This document shows, piece after piece, positions 15,666 to 25,636 of a DNA stretch of 64,000 nucleotides. Origin of the DNA: Thiomicrospira microaerophila (GTDB lineage Bacteria; Pseudomonadota; Gammaproteobacteria; Thiomicrospirales; Thiomicrospiraceae); contig NZ_JYNN01000003.1 in assembly GCF_000934765.1 (NCBI RefSeq), forward strand, positions 62,001 to 126,000, written 5' to 3'. Position numbers and translations under genes: made by a program. Positions within the stretch are counted from its first letter, which is position 1; the number at the start of each line of letters is the position of its first letter. The notes below the pieces were generated by a model. It did no database searches and was not told the origin of the DNA. It saw nothing but the letters and a program-made list of their open reading frames with translations.

Positions 15666-18404
15666 TCAGCCCATCAACCCTTGCCATATTTCAATCACCT
15701 CGTCACGTTCTTGCTTGAAGGTTTTTGCATCGACAATGGCTTTTTGATTTTGAATCGCCAGACGATGATAAAGCGCGCGGTAGCTTCGGTAGTGGTTTTG
15801 CAATTTCTCTGTTGCTTTTTCAGTTAACAAACCCGTGTGTTTAACTTCATCCAAAATGCGCATATTGTCTGTCCAGCCAACCAGGCCTGGTTGTAAATTA
15901 CCATAAGCCAACACCAGATATTGCACCATAAATTCAATATCCACCACACCGCCTGCGCCGTGCTTAATGTCAAACTCATATTCATTCGACTTATCTAAAG
16001 CCGTGCGCATTTTTTGGCGCATCTCAACCACTTCGGCTTTGACTTTAGCCGGCTCACGCGGCTGCGACAGAAAGGCCAGACGGAACTGCTCAAAGTGTTC
16101 TCGCACCTGATCACTCCCCACCACCGCACGCGCACGAATCAAGGCTTGATGCTCCCAATTCCAGGCTTTTTCTTGCTGGTACTGTTCAAAATGTTTAAGG
16201 GTCGTCACCATTAAGCCGCTATCCCCATTCGGACGCAAACGGGTATCCACTTCATACAATTGACCCGCTGGCATCATGCTGGTCAGCACGGAAATAATTT
16301 TTTGCCCCATGCGCATAAAAAAACTGCCATGTTCTAATGGACGTTGACGCTCATGGGTAGGCTGGGTTTTATCACCCGAGGCCACCAAGTCATACAAAAA
16401 CACCACGTCCAAATCTGAACCATAACCCAGCTCAATCCCACCTAGCTTGCCATAGCCTAAAACCAAGAAAGGCGATTCAGTTAGATCCTTGGGCAGTCCG
16501 TGTTTTTTCGTCATCTGCAGCCAAACATAATCATGTGCCACATTAAGCACCGCTTCGGCAATCCAGGTTAAATAGTCACTCACATGCATCACCGGGACCT
16601 GACCGGTAATGTCAGCGGCGGCTACCTTAAACACCTGCGCATGTCGCCAATGACGTAATTGCAACATAAACGGCTCTTCATCATCTTGATAGGTGTTTAA
16701 CAGGGTTTGTGCCTCTTGCATTAACTCATCCAGCTTGAGCGGACGGTAAAGACTTCTTAAATCCAAGAGTTGATCCATCAGCGCGGGATATTTCACCAAT
16801 AGATCGGTTAAACGGGCACTCGCCGCACAGAGTTTGATCAGATGTGTCAGTGCCACCGGATTTTCTTTTAGCAGGACTAAATACACACTGCGGCGCACCA
16901 CATTTTCTATCACGGTTAATACGCGCTGCAACGCCATCTCTTGATCCTGCTCTAGGCTAGAGAGTTGCTTGAGCAATAGCGGCATCACTAGCTCTAAGCG
17001 CGTGGTGGCCTCGGCGCTCATCTGCCCGACCGCCCTCGATTTTTTAAACTGGCGTAACTGATTTAAAATATCGCCCGGTTTATGAAAACCAAACTGAGTC
17101 AATACAATCAACGCATCATCTTCCAAAGGGCCTTTCCAAGCTTGACTCAAGGCATCGGTTAAATCACAAACGTCGGTCTCCTCGGCAAACACATCATCAA
17201 AATGCGCTTGCACCGTTTCACGATAAGCTTCTAGCTTATCGATAAAAGACGCATAATCAGCAAAACCCATCGCTTCGGCAAGCGCTAGCTGTTGACGCGC
17301 ATCATCCGGCAGGGAGTGGGCTTGTTGATCATTCCATTCTTGAATACGATTCTCCGCACGGCGCAAGAAGACATAAGCCTCTCTAAGACTCTGCGCATCC
17401 GCTTGCGAAATATAATCTTGCTCCGCTAAATAACCCAACATCGGCAACAAGGCCTGACCCTGCAGCGGCTTATCTCGCCCCCCATGCACCAGCTGAAAGG
17501 CCTGGACAATAAACTCAATCTCACGAATACCACCGCGCCCGAGCTTTAAATTATTTTCCATCCCCTTTTTGCGCACTTCAGCGGCAATCATCCGCTTTAG
17601 ATCACGTAACGAATCCATCGCCGTATAGTCCACATAACGGCGGTAAACAAAAGGTCGTAAAATATCAAACAGCCGCTTCGCCTTTTCCTTGTCCCCAGCC
17701 ATGGCGCGTGCCTTCACTAGCGCATAACGCTCCCAAGCACGACCATGTACTTCATAATAATGCTCAGCACCGGTAAAGCTGATGGCTAAAGGCCCTACCT
17801 CACCAAACGGACGTAGCCGCATATCTACCCGATACACCATGCCTTCGTTGGTTAATTCAGTCAACGACTTATTTAACGACAGACCCAGTTTTGAGAAAAA
17901 TTCATCATTAGAAATAGACTTGGCTCCATTGGTGTAGCCTTTTTCTTCATATAAATAAATCAAATCAATGTCGCTGGAAAAGTTCAGCTCACGCCCGCCT
18001 AACTTACCCATACCCAGGATAACCATTTTTTGCGGCTCACCCGATTCTTCGCCGATGGGCTGCCCAAATCGCTGGGTAAAACGCGTCATCCACCAATCAA
18101 GTGCGCCGGACACCAAACCATCGGCTAAATCAGAGACATCGCGCATGGTTTCGTTTAAATCCGCCACGCCACCCAAGTCACGAACCGCAATGCGCACCAT
18201 TTGCTCTCGGCGCAAGCGGCGTAGCTGGGTTTTAAGACAAGTATCATCCTCGCAGGCTAATAAAGTAGCACGACATAAATCAAGCAATTCACCATCATTA
18301 AACCGCGTGTCATAGTCCTGATCCAACAACACAGGAAACCGCTGACACTCGCGTTCAATATAAAGGCTCCATTTATAGTAATCCTCTGGTGATAATGCAG
18401 ACAT
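15666..18404 (-). CDS. glnE: GlnE, bifunctional glutamine synthetase adenylyltransferase/deadenylase
   Basis: A protein of about 912 residues with the two tandem nucleotidyltransferase domains of GlnE. The N-terminal adenylyl-removing domain has GMGKLGGRELNFSSDIDLIYLY and the C-terminal adenylyl-transferase domain has GYGKLGGIELGYGSDLDVVFLYD (both G-S-D-x-D type metal sites). Family role: modifies glutamine synthetase in response to PII and glutamine. I prefer the ATG at 18404 (MSALSPEDYYKW) because AGAGGGG precedes it; an ATG at 18422 is in frame. It lies close to glnK-amtB, forming a nitrogen-control neighbourhood. Confidence 0.95.
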   Translation of the reverse strand: MSALSPEDYYKWSLYIERECQRFPVLLDQDYDTRFNDGELLDLCRATLLACEDDTCLKTQLRRLRREQMVRIAVRDLGGVADLNETMRDVSDLADGLVSGALDWWMTRFTQRFGQPIGEESGEPQKMVILGMGKLGGRELNFSSDIDLIYLYEEKGYTNGAKSISNDEFFSKLGLSLNKSLTELTNEGMVYRVDMRLRPFGEVGPLAISFTGAEHYYEVHGRAWERYALVKARAMAGDKEKAKRLFDILRPFVYRRYVDYTAMDSLRDLKRMIAAEVRKKGMENNLKLGRGGIREIEFIVQAFQLVHGGRDKPLQGQALLPMLGYLAEQDYISQADAQSLREAYVFLRRAENRIQEWNDQQAHSLPDDARQQLALAEAMGFADYASFIDKLEAYRETVQAHFDDVFAEETDVCDLTDALSQAWKGPLEDDALIVLTQFGFHKPGDILNQLRQFKKSRAVGQMSAEATTRLELVMPLLLKQLSSLEQDQEMALQRVLTVIENVVRRSVYLVLLKENPVALTHLIKLCAASARLTDLLVKYPALMDQLLDLRSLYRPLKLDELMQEAQTLLNTYQDDEEPFMLQLRHWRHAQVFKVAAADITGQVPVMHVSDYLTWIAEAVLNVAHDYVWLQMTKKHGLPKDLTESPFLVLGYGKLGGIELGYGSDLDVVFLYDLVASGDKTQPTHERQRPLEHGSFFMRMGQKIISVLTSMMPAGQLYEVDTRLRPNGDSGLMVTTLKHFEQYQQEKAWNWEHQALIRARAVVGSDQVREHFEQFRLAFLSQPREPAKVKAEVVEMRQKMRTALDKSNEYEFDIKHGAGGVVDIEFMVQYLVLAYGNLQPGLVGWTDNMRILDEVKHTGLLTEKATEKLQNHYRSYRALYHRLAIQNQKAIVDAKTFKQERDEVIEIWQGLMG
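15891..15900. repeat. CCAGGCCTGG palindrome, copy 5 (in glnE)
   Basis: A perfect 16-bp form CAACCAGGCCTGGTTG at 15888-15903, encoding QPGL near the GlnE C-terminus. Confidence 0.8.
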
Positions 18405-18483
18405 ACACGCCCCTCTATACATAGATTTAAAGGGTTTATATTACTCTTTTTGCAGAGAATCATCTACCACCCATACAACATAT

Positions 18484-18687
18484 CAGGGCAAACGCATCTA
18501 AATAATAAAAAAATCATAACAATAGTCATGATTAACCTCGTTCCCACGCTGTGCGTGGGAATGCAGACCGATTTAACCTATGAAACAGCGCTCAAACCCA
18601 AGTCCAAGGCGCTCCCACGTTCAACGTGGGAGCGAGACCTGATTGTAAGTTGTTGATTTATTATTTACTTTAGATGCGTTTGCCCTG
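18484..18687. mobile_element. MITE-like element, family 2
   Basis: A 204-bp non-coding element with terminal inverted repeats CAGGGCAAACGCATCTAAA (left, from 18484) and its complement (right, ending 18687). It contains two internal hairpins: TTCCCACGC-TGT-GCGTGGGAA near 18541-18562 and CTCCCACGTT-CA-AACGTGGGAG near 18612-18633. No clear target duplication. A left-end fragment of the same family is at 21304-21337. It lies in the glnE-glnK gap; flanks 18405-18483 and 18688-18917 are AT-rich with no gene seen and presumably hold the divergent promoters. Confidence 0.8.
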
Positions 18688-18770
18688 TACATCATATTAA
18701 TATTGGTGCACAATGCACCAATATTAAACAATAGACAATAATTTTCGGTGAATTACTCAATAAAAACTAG

Positions 18771-19256
<486 letters not shown>

Positions 19257-19278
19257 ATAGAATAAAAAGGAAATAGTC

Positions 19279-20529
19279 ATGGAACAAGTACTCGAACTCA
19301 GTTATGCGCTCGACACCTTTTACTTCCTAATGGCCGGTGCGCTGGTTATGTGGATGGCGGCTGGCTTTACGATGTTAGAAGCAGGCCTGGTGCGCAGCAA
19401 AAATACAACCGAAATTCTTGCTAAGAACGTCGGACTTTTCTCAATCGCCAGCTTAACCTATATGTTAGTCGGCTATAACATTATGTACGGCGAAGGCTTA
19501 AACAGCATCATCCCAGGCCTTAGCTTCTTAGTAGGCGCTGACAATACCACTGCTGAAGTTTTAGCAGGTGGCGATGATGCACCTTACTACTCAAATATGG
19601 CGGATTTCTTCTTCCAGTTAGTGTTTGTTGCAACGGCTATGTCGATTGTTTCAGGTGCGGTAGCTGAACGTATGAAATTGATGTCATTCTTTATCTTTGC
19701 GGTTGCATTAACAGCCTTCATCTATCCTGTTCAAGGTTATTGGACTTGGGGCGGTGGCTTCTTAGACGAAATTGGTTTCTCTGATTTCGCTGGCTCAGGT
19801 ATCGTCCACATGGCCGGTGCAGCGGCAGCGCTAGCTGGGGTATTGGTTCTAGGTGCTCGTAAAGGCAAGTACGGTAAAGACGGCGAAGTGCGTGCGATTC
19901 CTGGCGCAAACATGCCACTAGCAGCACTAGGTACCTTTATCCTATGGTTAGGTTGGTTTGGCTTTAACGGTGGATCACAGTTACAAATCTCTACCGTTGA
20001 AGATGCAAATGCGGTTGCGATGATTTTCGCAAACACTAACCTTGCAGCAGCGGGTGGCGTAATCGGTGCAATGATTATCTCTCGCATCCTGTTTGGTAAA
20101 GTTGATTTAACGATGATCTTAAACGGTGCACTAGCAGGTCTTGTATCCATCACCGCTGACCCACTATCACCTTCACCTTTCTCTGCCGCAATTATCGGTA
20201 TGATCGGTGGCATGATTGTTGTGTTCGCGATCTTGATGATGGACAAGAAGTTCAAAATCGACGATCCAGTAGGCGCTATCTCAGTTCACGGTGTAGTTGG
20301 TATCTGGGGCTTAATCGCGGTTACCTTTAACAATGCGGATGCTACTATCCTTGCACAGTTAATCGGTATTGCATCCATCTTTGCCTGGGTATTCACTGCA
20401 AGCTTAATCGTATGGTTAGCCATCAAAGCTATCATGGGCGTGCGTGTCAGCGAAGAAGACGAGTACAACGGTCTTGACCAGTCTGAATGCGGCATGGAAG
20501 CTTACCCTGAGTTTAGCAACAAAAAATAA
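19279..20529 (+). CDS. amtB: AmtB ammonium transporter
   Basis: A 416-residue membrane protein with about 11 helices. The twin pore histidines are expected in GSGIVHMAGAAAALAG and AISVHGVVGIWG, and the family signature around GFNGGSQLQ is present. The C-terminal cytosolic tail, ending QSECGMEAYPEF, fits the GlnK-interaction region. Family role: conducts ammonium/ammonia into the cytoplasm. AAAAAGGAAA precedes the ATG. A strong terminator follows the gene. No N-terminal signal peptide is obvious, unlike E. coli AmtB. Confidence 0.96.
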   Translation: MEQVLELSYALDTFYFLMAGALVMWMAAGFTMLEAGLVRSKNTTEILAKNVGLFSIASLTYMLVGYNIMYGEGLNSIIPGLSFLVGADNTTAEVLAGGDDAPYYSNMADFFFQLVFVATAMSIVSGAVAERMKLMSFFIFAVALTAFIYPVQGYWTWGGGFLDEIGFSDFAGSGIVHMAGAAAALAGVLVLGARKGKYGKDGEVRAIPGANMPLAALGTFILWLGWFGFNGGSQLQISTVEDANAVAMIFANTNLAAAGGVIGAMIISRILFGKVDLTMILNGALAGLVSITADPLSPSPFSAAIIGMIGGMIVVFAILMMDKKFKIDDPVGAISVHGVVGIWGLIAVTFNNADATILAQLIGIASIFAWVFTASLIVWLAIKAIMGVRVSEEDEYNGLDQSECGMEAYPEFSNKK

Positions 20530-20554
20530 CACAGAGGTCTTTTCGTAAAAAACC

Positions 20555-20578
20555 AACCCCGCACTAGCGGGGTTTTTT
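20555..20578 (+). terminator. Rho-independent terminator of glnK-amtB
   Basis: A perfect stem AACCCCGC-ACTA-GCGGGGTT followed by a T-run, 26 bp after the amtB stop. Confidence 0.92.
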
Positions 20579-20653
20579 ATGCCTGCCAAAAATAGACCAA
20601 CAAGACGGCTTGCCAAGGGTGTAATCAAAAATAGCGACTACCTCAAACGATCC

Positions 20654-20748
20654 CGGCCTTCGGCCACACAATAACGTGTAATTTTTTAGCCTCGCGACGC
20701 AAGTGGGTTCGCTCCGCTGTGCCAGAAATGCCTTAATTTATGGCAGTA
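20654..20748. mobile_element. Decayed right half of a family 1 MITE
   Basis: GGCCTTCGGCC, then GCTCCGCTGTGCC, then the end CTTAATTTATGGCAGT match the right half of the 15444-15635 element with several substitutions; the left half is missing. A second end-like sequence (CTTAATTTAATCGCCGTG) is at 20828-20845. The rest of the gap 20580-20963 shows no gene. Confidence 0.65.
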
Positions 20749-20963
20749 ACGCATTGCATGAAAACAAGTTGTAGACCTATGTAGATACGTTAGACAAGGT
20801 GAGAGCGAGAACCCGTTTACCCGAGCCCTTAATTTAATCGCCGTGATACACGAGAAAACACTCGCCTGCCGAACTAAAACCCATTGTTACCCAGAGAACT
20901 TGAAAGGCCCTAATGAGCTTTTATCATACCTGCCTAAGCTGTTGCGTTTAAAAGGGTTTTTAA

Positions 20964-21040
20964 TGGTGGGCCCTCACGGACTTGAACCGTGGACCTAACG
21001 ATTATGAGTCGTTTGCTCTAACCAACTGAGCTAAGGGCCC
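20964..21040 (-). tRNA. tRNA with CAU anticodon, probably tRNA-Ile2
   Basis: A 77-nt cloverleaf with acceptor GGGCCCT, encoded CCA, D-loop AGCTCAGTTGGTTAGAGC, anticodon loop CTCATAA and T-arm GGTTCAAGTCC. The anticodon is CAU. The anticodon stem (ACGACTCATAATCGT) and T-arm resemble E. coli tRNA-Ile2, whose C34 is modified to lysidine by TilS so that it reads AUA, more than elongator tRNA-Met. Elongator Met remains possible. Confidence 0.9.
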
Positions 21041-21066
21041 CTTTTGAAAGGGTTTGGATTTAACAA

Positions 21067-21076
21067 CCAGGCCTGG
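21067..21076. repeat. CCAGGCCTGG palindrome, copy 6 (intergenic)
   Basis: The only copy outside a gene, 27 bp upstream of the CAU tRNA (minus-strand sense). Extended left half CAA kept; the right half is CTG. Confidence 0.75.
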
Positions 21077-21138
21077 CTGCTAAATCGCGGTTATTATAAC
21101 GGATTTAATTTATATTTAAAGCCTATTTTTACCAAACA

Positions 21139-21305
21139 CTAGGAGCCTGTCGGACTAAACCGGTCGAAGCGAAAAAAAGACTGGTTTGAGACAGTTTTTG
21201 TTCAATTCCGAGGAGAATAGCTAGCTATTTGACGAGGAGGTGGGCAAAAAATGGCTAAATCCAGCTTTTTTGTAGCCGATTGGCTTTAGTCCGACAGGCT
21301 CCTAG
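21139..21305. mobile_element. MITE-like element, family 3, with TA ends
   Basis: Terminal inverted repeats GGAGCCTGTCGGACTAAA (from 21142) and its complement (ending 21302) are bordered by TA on both sides, as in Tc1/mariner-IS630-type insertions. The interior is non-coding. A decayed relative is at 37709-37798. Confidence 0.75.
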
Positions 21306-21444
21306 GGCAAACGCATTTAAATAATATAAAAAAATCACGCGTCATTGCGAGGCCAAAGGCCGTGGCAATCTCTTACAGACTGAGCACGCCCTTGAGAGAT
21401 TGCCGCGTCGCTGCACTCCTCGCAATGACGGGGATTTTCTAAGC
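21304..21444. mobile_element. Mosaic of a family 2 left end and a family 1 hairpin unit
   Basis: 21304-21337 matches the left end of the family 2 element (AGGGCAAACGCATTTAAATA). It runs directly into a GTCATTGCGAGG...CCTCGCAATGAC hairpin at 21341-21429. The mosaic abuts the rpoD stop codon at 21445, so this hairpin is now the 3' flank of rpoD. Confidence 0.7.
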
Positions 21445-23229
21445 TTAATGATCCAAGAAGCTGCGCAACCGTTCAGCACGACTTGGATGACGAAGCTTAC
21501 GCAAGGCTTTCGCTTCGATTTGACGAATGCGCTCACGCGTAACATCAAACTGCTTACCCACTTCTTCAAGAGTATGATCGGTGTTCATACCCAAACCAAA
21601 ACGCATACGTAACACTTTAGCTTCTCTTGGGGTAAGCGTACCAAGCATTTCACGCACCGTTTCACTCATACCTTCTTGATCCGCTGAATCAGAGGGCGAA
21701 AGAATATTGGAGTCTTCGATAAAATCACCTAATGATGAATCTTCATCATCGCCAACCGGGGTTTCCATTGAAATCGGTTCTTTGGCGATTTTCATCACCT
21801 TGCGAATCTTATCTTCTGGCATTTCCATTTCTTCAGCAAGTTCTTCTGGCGTCGGCTCACGACCCATTTTTTGCAACAACTGGCGCTGGATACGGTTTAG
21901 CTTGTTTATGGTTTCAATCATATGCACTGGAATACGGATGGTACGTGCTTGATCCGCAATGGAGCGCGTAATTGCTTGACGAATCCACCAGGTCGCATAG
22001 GTTGAGAACTTATAGCCACGGCGATATTCAAACTTATCAACCGCTTTCATTAAGCCGATATTACCCTCTTGAATTAAATCCAGGAATTGCAAACCACGAT
22101 TGGTGTATTTTTTTGCAATGGAGATAACCAAACGTAGGTTGGCCTCAATCATTTCTCGCTTCGCTGTACGCGTTAAGCTTTCTGACTTACTCAGGTCCTT
22201 GTAAACTTTTTTGTAATAGCTTATGGCCATTTTTTCTGATTTTTCAATCAAAGCAAGGCGTTTTTGTGCGCGCTTCACATCCAACCTGACGTCTTCAAGC
22301 GCCTGGGCTTTGGCCGGAAACTGTGCAATTAACCTATCAACCAACTGTTTATCCGATTCTGCCTCAACAAACAGCTTGATAAACTCGGTACGCGGCACAC
22401 CCACTTTGCGCACGACAGCGTCAACAATGACACGCTCTTGGTCACGAATAGCTGAAATTTTAACTTTGATATCACGAATAATACTATTCGTAAACAAAGG
22501 CACTAAGCGCACAGTAGCGAGATGCTCTACGACCATCGCACGTTTTTTCTTCGCTTTGACATCGCCTGACCCAAACTCATCTTCAGCTTTCACTGCCGCA
22601 CGATGCAGTTTTTCAAGCTGCGTCAGGAATTGCTCTAGCTCAACAGGATCAATGGTATCATCTTTTGGCTCGGTTTCAGTATCCGCATTCAGGTCTTCAA
22701 CCGCTAAATCCACTAAGTCTTCTGGACGAATAAAACCTTGTATAACATCTGCGACTTTACCTTCACCGCCTTCCATTTTGGTAAAGGCCTTTAAAATGCG
22801 TTCGGCACACATTGGAAACTTAGACAAGGCATCAAGGGTATCACGAATATTGGCTTCAATGCGCTTGGCAATTTCGATCTCACCCTTACGCGTTAAAAGT
22901 TCGACCGAGCCCATTTCACGCATGTACATACGCACTGGATCGGTGGTTCGCCCAAACTCAGAATCCACCTCTGACAAGGCTAATAAAGCCGCTTCAGCCG
23001 CCGCTTCATCAAACGCCCCACCCTCTTTGGTAAGTAACTCATCCTCTTCAGGCGGCGAGTCAAACAACTGAATACCAAAATCAGTTAAAATCGTAATCAC
23101 CTGCCCAAGCTGATCTTCTTCGATATCATCAGGCAATACATCATTCACATCGGCATAAGTTAGGTAACCTAAATCCTTTGCACGCTCAATTAAATCTATT
23201 AGCTGTTGCTTTCTTTCTACTTTTGTCAT
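21445..23229 (-). CDS. rpoD: RpoD, primary sigma factor (sigma70)
   Basis: A protein of about 594 residues with all sigma70 regions: region 1.1 at the N-terminus, region 1.2 ([18 protein letters not shown]), a non-conserved region, region 2 ([39 protein letters not shown]), region 3 and region 4.2 ([22 protein letters not shown]). Role: directs RNA polymerase to housekeeping promoters. I chose the ATG at 23229 (MTKVERKQQ) with GAGG seven bases ahead; the longer reading from 23286 is not conserved. It is the last gene of the rpsU-yqeY-dnaG-rpoD cluster. Repeats immediately downstream replace a normal terminator. Confidence 0.97.
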   Translation of the reverse strand: MTKVERKQQLIDLIERAKDLGYLTYADVNDVLPDDIEEDQLGQVITILTDFGIQLFDSPPEEDELLTKEGGAFDEAAAEAALLALSEVDSEFGRTTDPVRMYMREMGSVELLTRKGEIEIAKRIEANIRDTLDALSKFPMCAERILKAFTKMEGGEGKVADVIQGFIRPEDLVDLAVEDLNADTETEPKDDTIDPVELEQFLTQLEKLHRAAVKAEDEFGSGDVKAKKKRAMVVEHLATVRLVPLFTNSIIRDIKVKISAIRDQERVIVDAVVRKVGVPRTEFIKLFVEAESDKQLVDRLIAQFPAKAQALEDVRLDVKRAQKRLALIEKSEKMAISYYKKVYKDLSKSESLTRTAKREMIEANLRLVISIAKKYTNRGLQFLDLIQEGNIGLMKAVDKFEYRRGYKFSTYATWWIRQAITRSIADQARTIRIPVHMIETINKLNRIQRQLLQKMGREPTPEELAEEMEMPEDKIRKVMKIAKEPISMETPVGDDEDSSLGDFIEDSNILSPSDSADQEGMSETVREMLGTLTPREAKVLRMRFGLGMNTDHTLEEVGKQFDVTRERIRQIEAKALRKLRHPSRAERLRSFLDH

Positions 23230-23299
23230 GTTTGCCTCAAAAATAACTCTAAATGATGTACTGCTCGGAAATGACCGAACACGCAATTATACCAAAAAC

Positions 23300-25060
23300 C
23301 TAATTTCTTTTTTTCACAAATTCTTGCAACGCTACCAGGGCGTCATGTGTTAGCCCTTGTTTTATTAGGTGATTTTTTTCCATATCATCCAACAACCGAC
23401 TCGCCGTTTCTTGAAAATAACGCTTCAGCCCCTCATCATCATCTGGTAGTGTTCGGCTTTGGATCAACGCATACTCGCCTTGATAACCCGATGCGAGCAA
23501 CCAGTCGATAGCCTGGCCAACATCATAATGCGCGACCAATTGCGACATCAAACCAATCAACAACACATCGTCCCGCTGTGAAGAGGCTTCCATAGAGGGT
23601 AAAATAACACGCTGCATCACACCCGCCCACTCAGGACGCTTAAGCAAGACACACGCCAAATGTTTTGACAAGGTCATCACCGCGCTAGACTCACTCACTC
23701 TATCCACTGACAAGGGTGCAGCAGGTTTAAAAGTCGCAAACCCAGTGCGCACACCCATCTGCTTCTCTAATCGCCATGCTGGCAAATCGACTGCCTCAGC
23801 AATGGCTTCAACCAGTAAATACTGATACAACCCTTGAGCGGAATGCACATAAGGTTGAGCTAAAGCCACTAATTGCTGACGCCCTTCACGTGTAGTTATG
23901 GGGTTGCTTAGTCGATTTTGCAACCCCTGCAACCAAAAAACAGACAAGGTTAAGGCCTGTTCAGCACGCCGCAAAAAACCATCCGCACCTTCTTTTCGCA
24001 CCGTTGAATCTGGATCTTCACCTTGAGCTAAAAATAAAAACTTTACCGAACGGGTATCAACCATCAATGGAATCGCCAATTCAAGCGCTTTCCACGCCGC
24101 CTTTAAGCCTGCCTGATCACCATCAAAGCAAAACACCACCTCATCAACCTGTCGAAATAATAAATGCAAGTGATCCGGTGTGGTTGCTGTGCCCAATGTA
24201 GCTACGGCATTATTAACCCCAAATTGGGCTAAAGCCACTACATCCATATAACCTTCAACGACAATAATATTTTGGTAGACTTGGCGAGACTGGCGTAGCT
24301 CAAACAAACCATACAGCGTGTGACTTTTATGAAAGATAGGCGTTTCAGGTGAGTTAAGGTATTTGGGCTGATCCTGGTCAGACAATACACGCCCACCAAA
24401 CGCAATCACACGCCCGCGACCATCGCGGATTGGGAACAAAATTCGATTACGAAAACGATCGTAATATTTACCTGACTCCTTTTCCACCAATAACCCGAGC
24501 GCTACGAGCTGCTGGGTTAATGCCTCATCCGCTTTCAGACCCTGTTGCAAATTATCCCAACCGGGTGGCGCAAAACCAATAACAAATCGCTTGGCAACCT
24601 CAGGGCTTAAGCCGCGTTGGCGTAAATAGGCCTTAGCTTGCTCTGAGGCCGCATGATCGCGCAATTGATGTCGATAAAACTTGGCAGCCGCCTGCATAAC
24701 CCCATACAGGTCAAGGACTTGTTTTTGCTTTTTTTGCTCAGCGGGTGATACTTTTTGACGCGGTACATCCACCCCTAACTGCGCAGCCAACGACTCAACG
24801 GCCTCTACAAACGATAAACCCTCATACTCCATAATAAAGGTAATCGCATCACCATGTGCACCACAACCAAAGCAATGATAAAACTGTTTAGCAGGACTCA
24901 CATTAAAAGAGGGGGTTTTTTCTTGATGAAAAGGGCAGCACGCCTTGAATGTAGCGCCCGCTTTCTTCAAAGGAACACGCTGATTAATAACCTCAACAAT
25001 GTCAGCACGCGCCAAAAGTGAGTCAATAAAGTCGCGCGGAATCGCCCCTTTTAACTCCAT
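23300..25060 (-). CDS. dnaG: DnaG primase
   Basis: A protein of about 586 residues. The N-terminal CHC2 zinc-binding domain has C42, H45, C63 and C66 (CPFHQEKTPSF, HCFGCGAHGD). The TOPRIM catalytic core has VVEGYMDVVALAQFG and FCFDGDQAGLKAA. The C-terminal helical region would contact DnaB helicase. Role: makes RNA primers at the replication fork. The ATG at 25060 with a GAGGAAGG site is preferred over 25078. It lies 70 bp upstream of rpoD, the classical macromolecular synthesis order. Confidence 0.96.
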   Translation of the reverse strand: MELKGAIPRDFIDSLLARADIVEVINQRVPLKKAGATFKACCPFHQEKTPSFNVSPAKQFYHCFGCGAHGDAITFIMEYEGLSFVEAVESLAAQLGVDVPRQKVSPAEQKKQKQVLDLYGVMQAAAKFYRHQLRDHAASEQAKAYLRQRGLSPEVAKRFVIGFAPPGWDNLQQGLKADEALTQQLVALGLLVEKESGKYYDRFRNRILFPIRDGRGRVIAFGGRVLSDQDQPKYLNSPETPIFHKSHTLYGLFELRQSRQVYQNIIVVEGYMDVVALAQFGVNNAVATLGTATTPDHLHLLFRQVDEVVFCFDGDQAGLKAAWKALELAIPLMVDTRSVKFLFLAQGEDPDSTVRKEGADGFLRRAEQALTLSVFWLQGLQNRLSNPITTREGRQQLVALAQPYVHSAQGLYQYLLVEAIAEAVDLPAWRLEKQMGVRTGFATFKPAAPLSVDRVSESSAVMTLSKHLACVLLKRPEWAGVMQRVILPSMEASSQRDDVLLIGLMSQLVAHYDVGQAIDWLLASGYQGEYALIQSRTLPDDDEGLKRYFQETASRLLDDMEKNHLIKQGLTHDALVALQEFVKKRN

Positions 25061-25090
25061 GCCTTCCTCATTTCTCAAGTAGCAGAATAA

Positions 25091-25127
25091 AAACGAAAAA
25101 ACCCATTAGCCTTACACTAATGGGTTT
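25091..25127 (-). terminator. Terminator or attenuator between yqeY and dnaG
   Basis: On the minus strand a 10-bp stem (AACCCATTAG pairs with CTAATGGGTT) is followed by TTTTTTCGTTTTT. In E. coli the same position, between rpsU and dnaG, holds a regulatory terminator that lowers primase expression. Confidence 0.85.
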
Positions 25128-25172
25128 CAAATGAATACAAGCCAAAACTAGACGACTAAGATTATCAACTCG

Positions 25173-25619
25173 TTAACCTAAGGCGGCCTTAATTTTTTGA
25201 CTTACCTGCGCCATATCAGCACGACCTTGCATTTGTGGCTTAAGCAGCGCCATCACTTTGCCCATATCTTGCATGGTTTTGGCTTCAACCTGTGCAACAG
25301 CATCTGCGACCATTTGGGCGATCTCTGTTTCGGTCAAAGGCTGAGGCATGAAATCTTGAATAATCGCCATTTCAGCCATTTCATTATCCGCGAGATCTTG
25401 GCGACCTGCCTCGGTAAACTGCGCAATCGAGTCTCTACGTTGTTTAACAGCTTTGTCCAACACGGCTAGAATTTGTGTATCGTCCAACGTTATTTGCTGA
25501 TCAATTTCTTGTTGCTTAATCGCTGCAAGCAACGTCCGCACAACTAGCAGGCGTGACTTCTCTCCTGCCTTCATGCAGCGCTTCATTTCAGCGGTCAATT
25601 TTGACTTATATTCACTCAT
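25173..25619 (-). CDS. yqeY: YqeY (GatB/YqeY-domain) protein
   Basis: A 148-residue cytosolic helical protein. Residues 1-90 (KSRLLVVRTLLAAIKQQEID) and the C-terminal segment AKTMQDMGKVMALLKPQMQGRADMAQVS are characteristic of the GatB/YqeY family, whose tail domain binds tRNA in GatB. The role of the free-standing protein is not established. It lies between rpsU and dnaG, a common arrangement in proteobacteria, with only 17 bp from rpsU. Confidence 0.92.
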   Translation of the reverse strand: MSEYKSKLTAEMKRCMKAGEKSRLLVVRTLLAAIKQQEIDQQITLDDTQILAVLDKAVKQRRDSIAQFTEAGRQDLADNEMAEMAIIQDFMPQPLTETEIAQMVADAVAQVEAKTMQDMGKVMALLKPQMQGRADMAQVSQKIKAALG

Positions 25620-25636
25620 ATTAATCCCAGAGCGAA

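Noticed and set aside
19737-20255. 172-residue minus-strand frame opposite amtB
   Set aside because: Low-complexity antisense shadow of a conserved membrane protein gene.
22223-23071. 282-residue plus-strand frame opposite rpoD
   Set aside because: Serine-rich antisense shadow of a highly conserved gene, with no homology.
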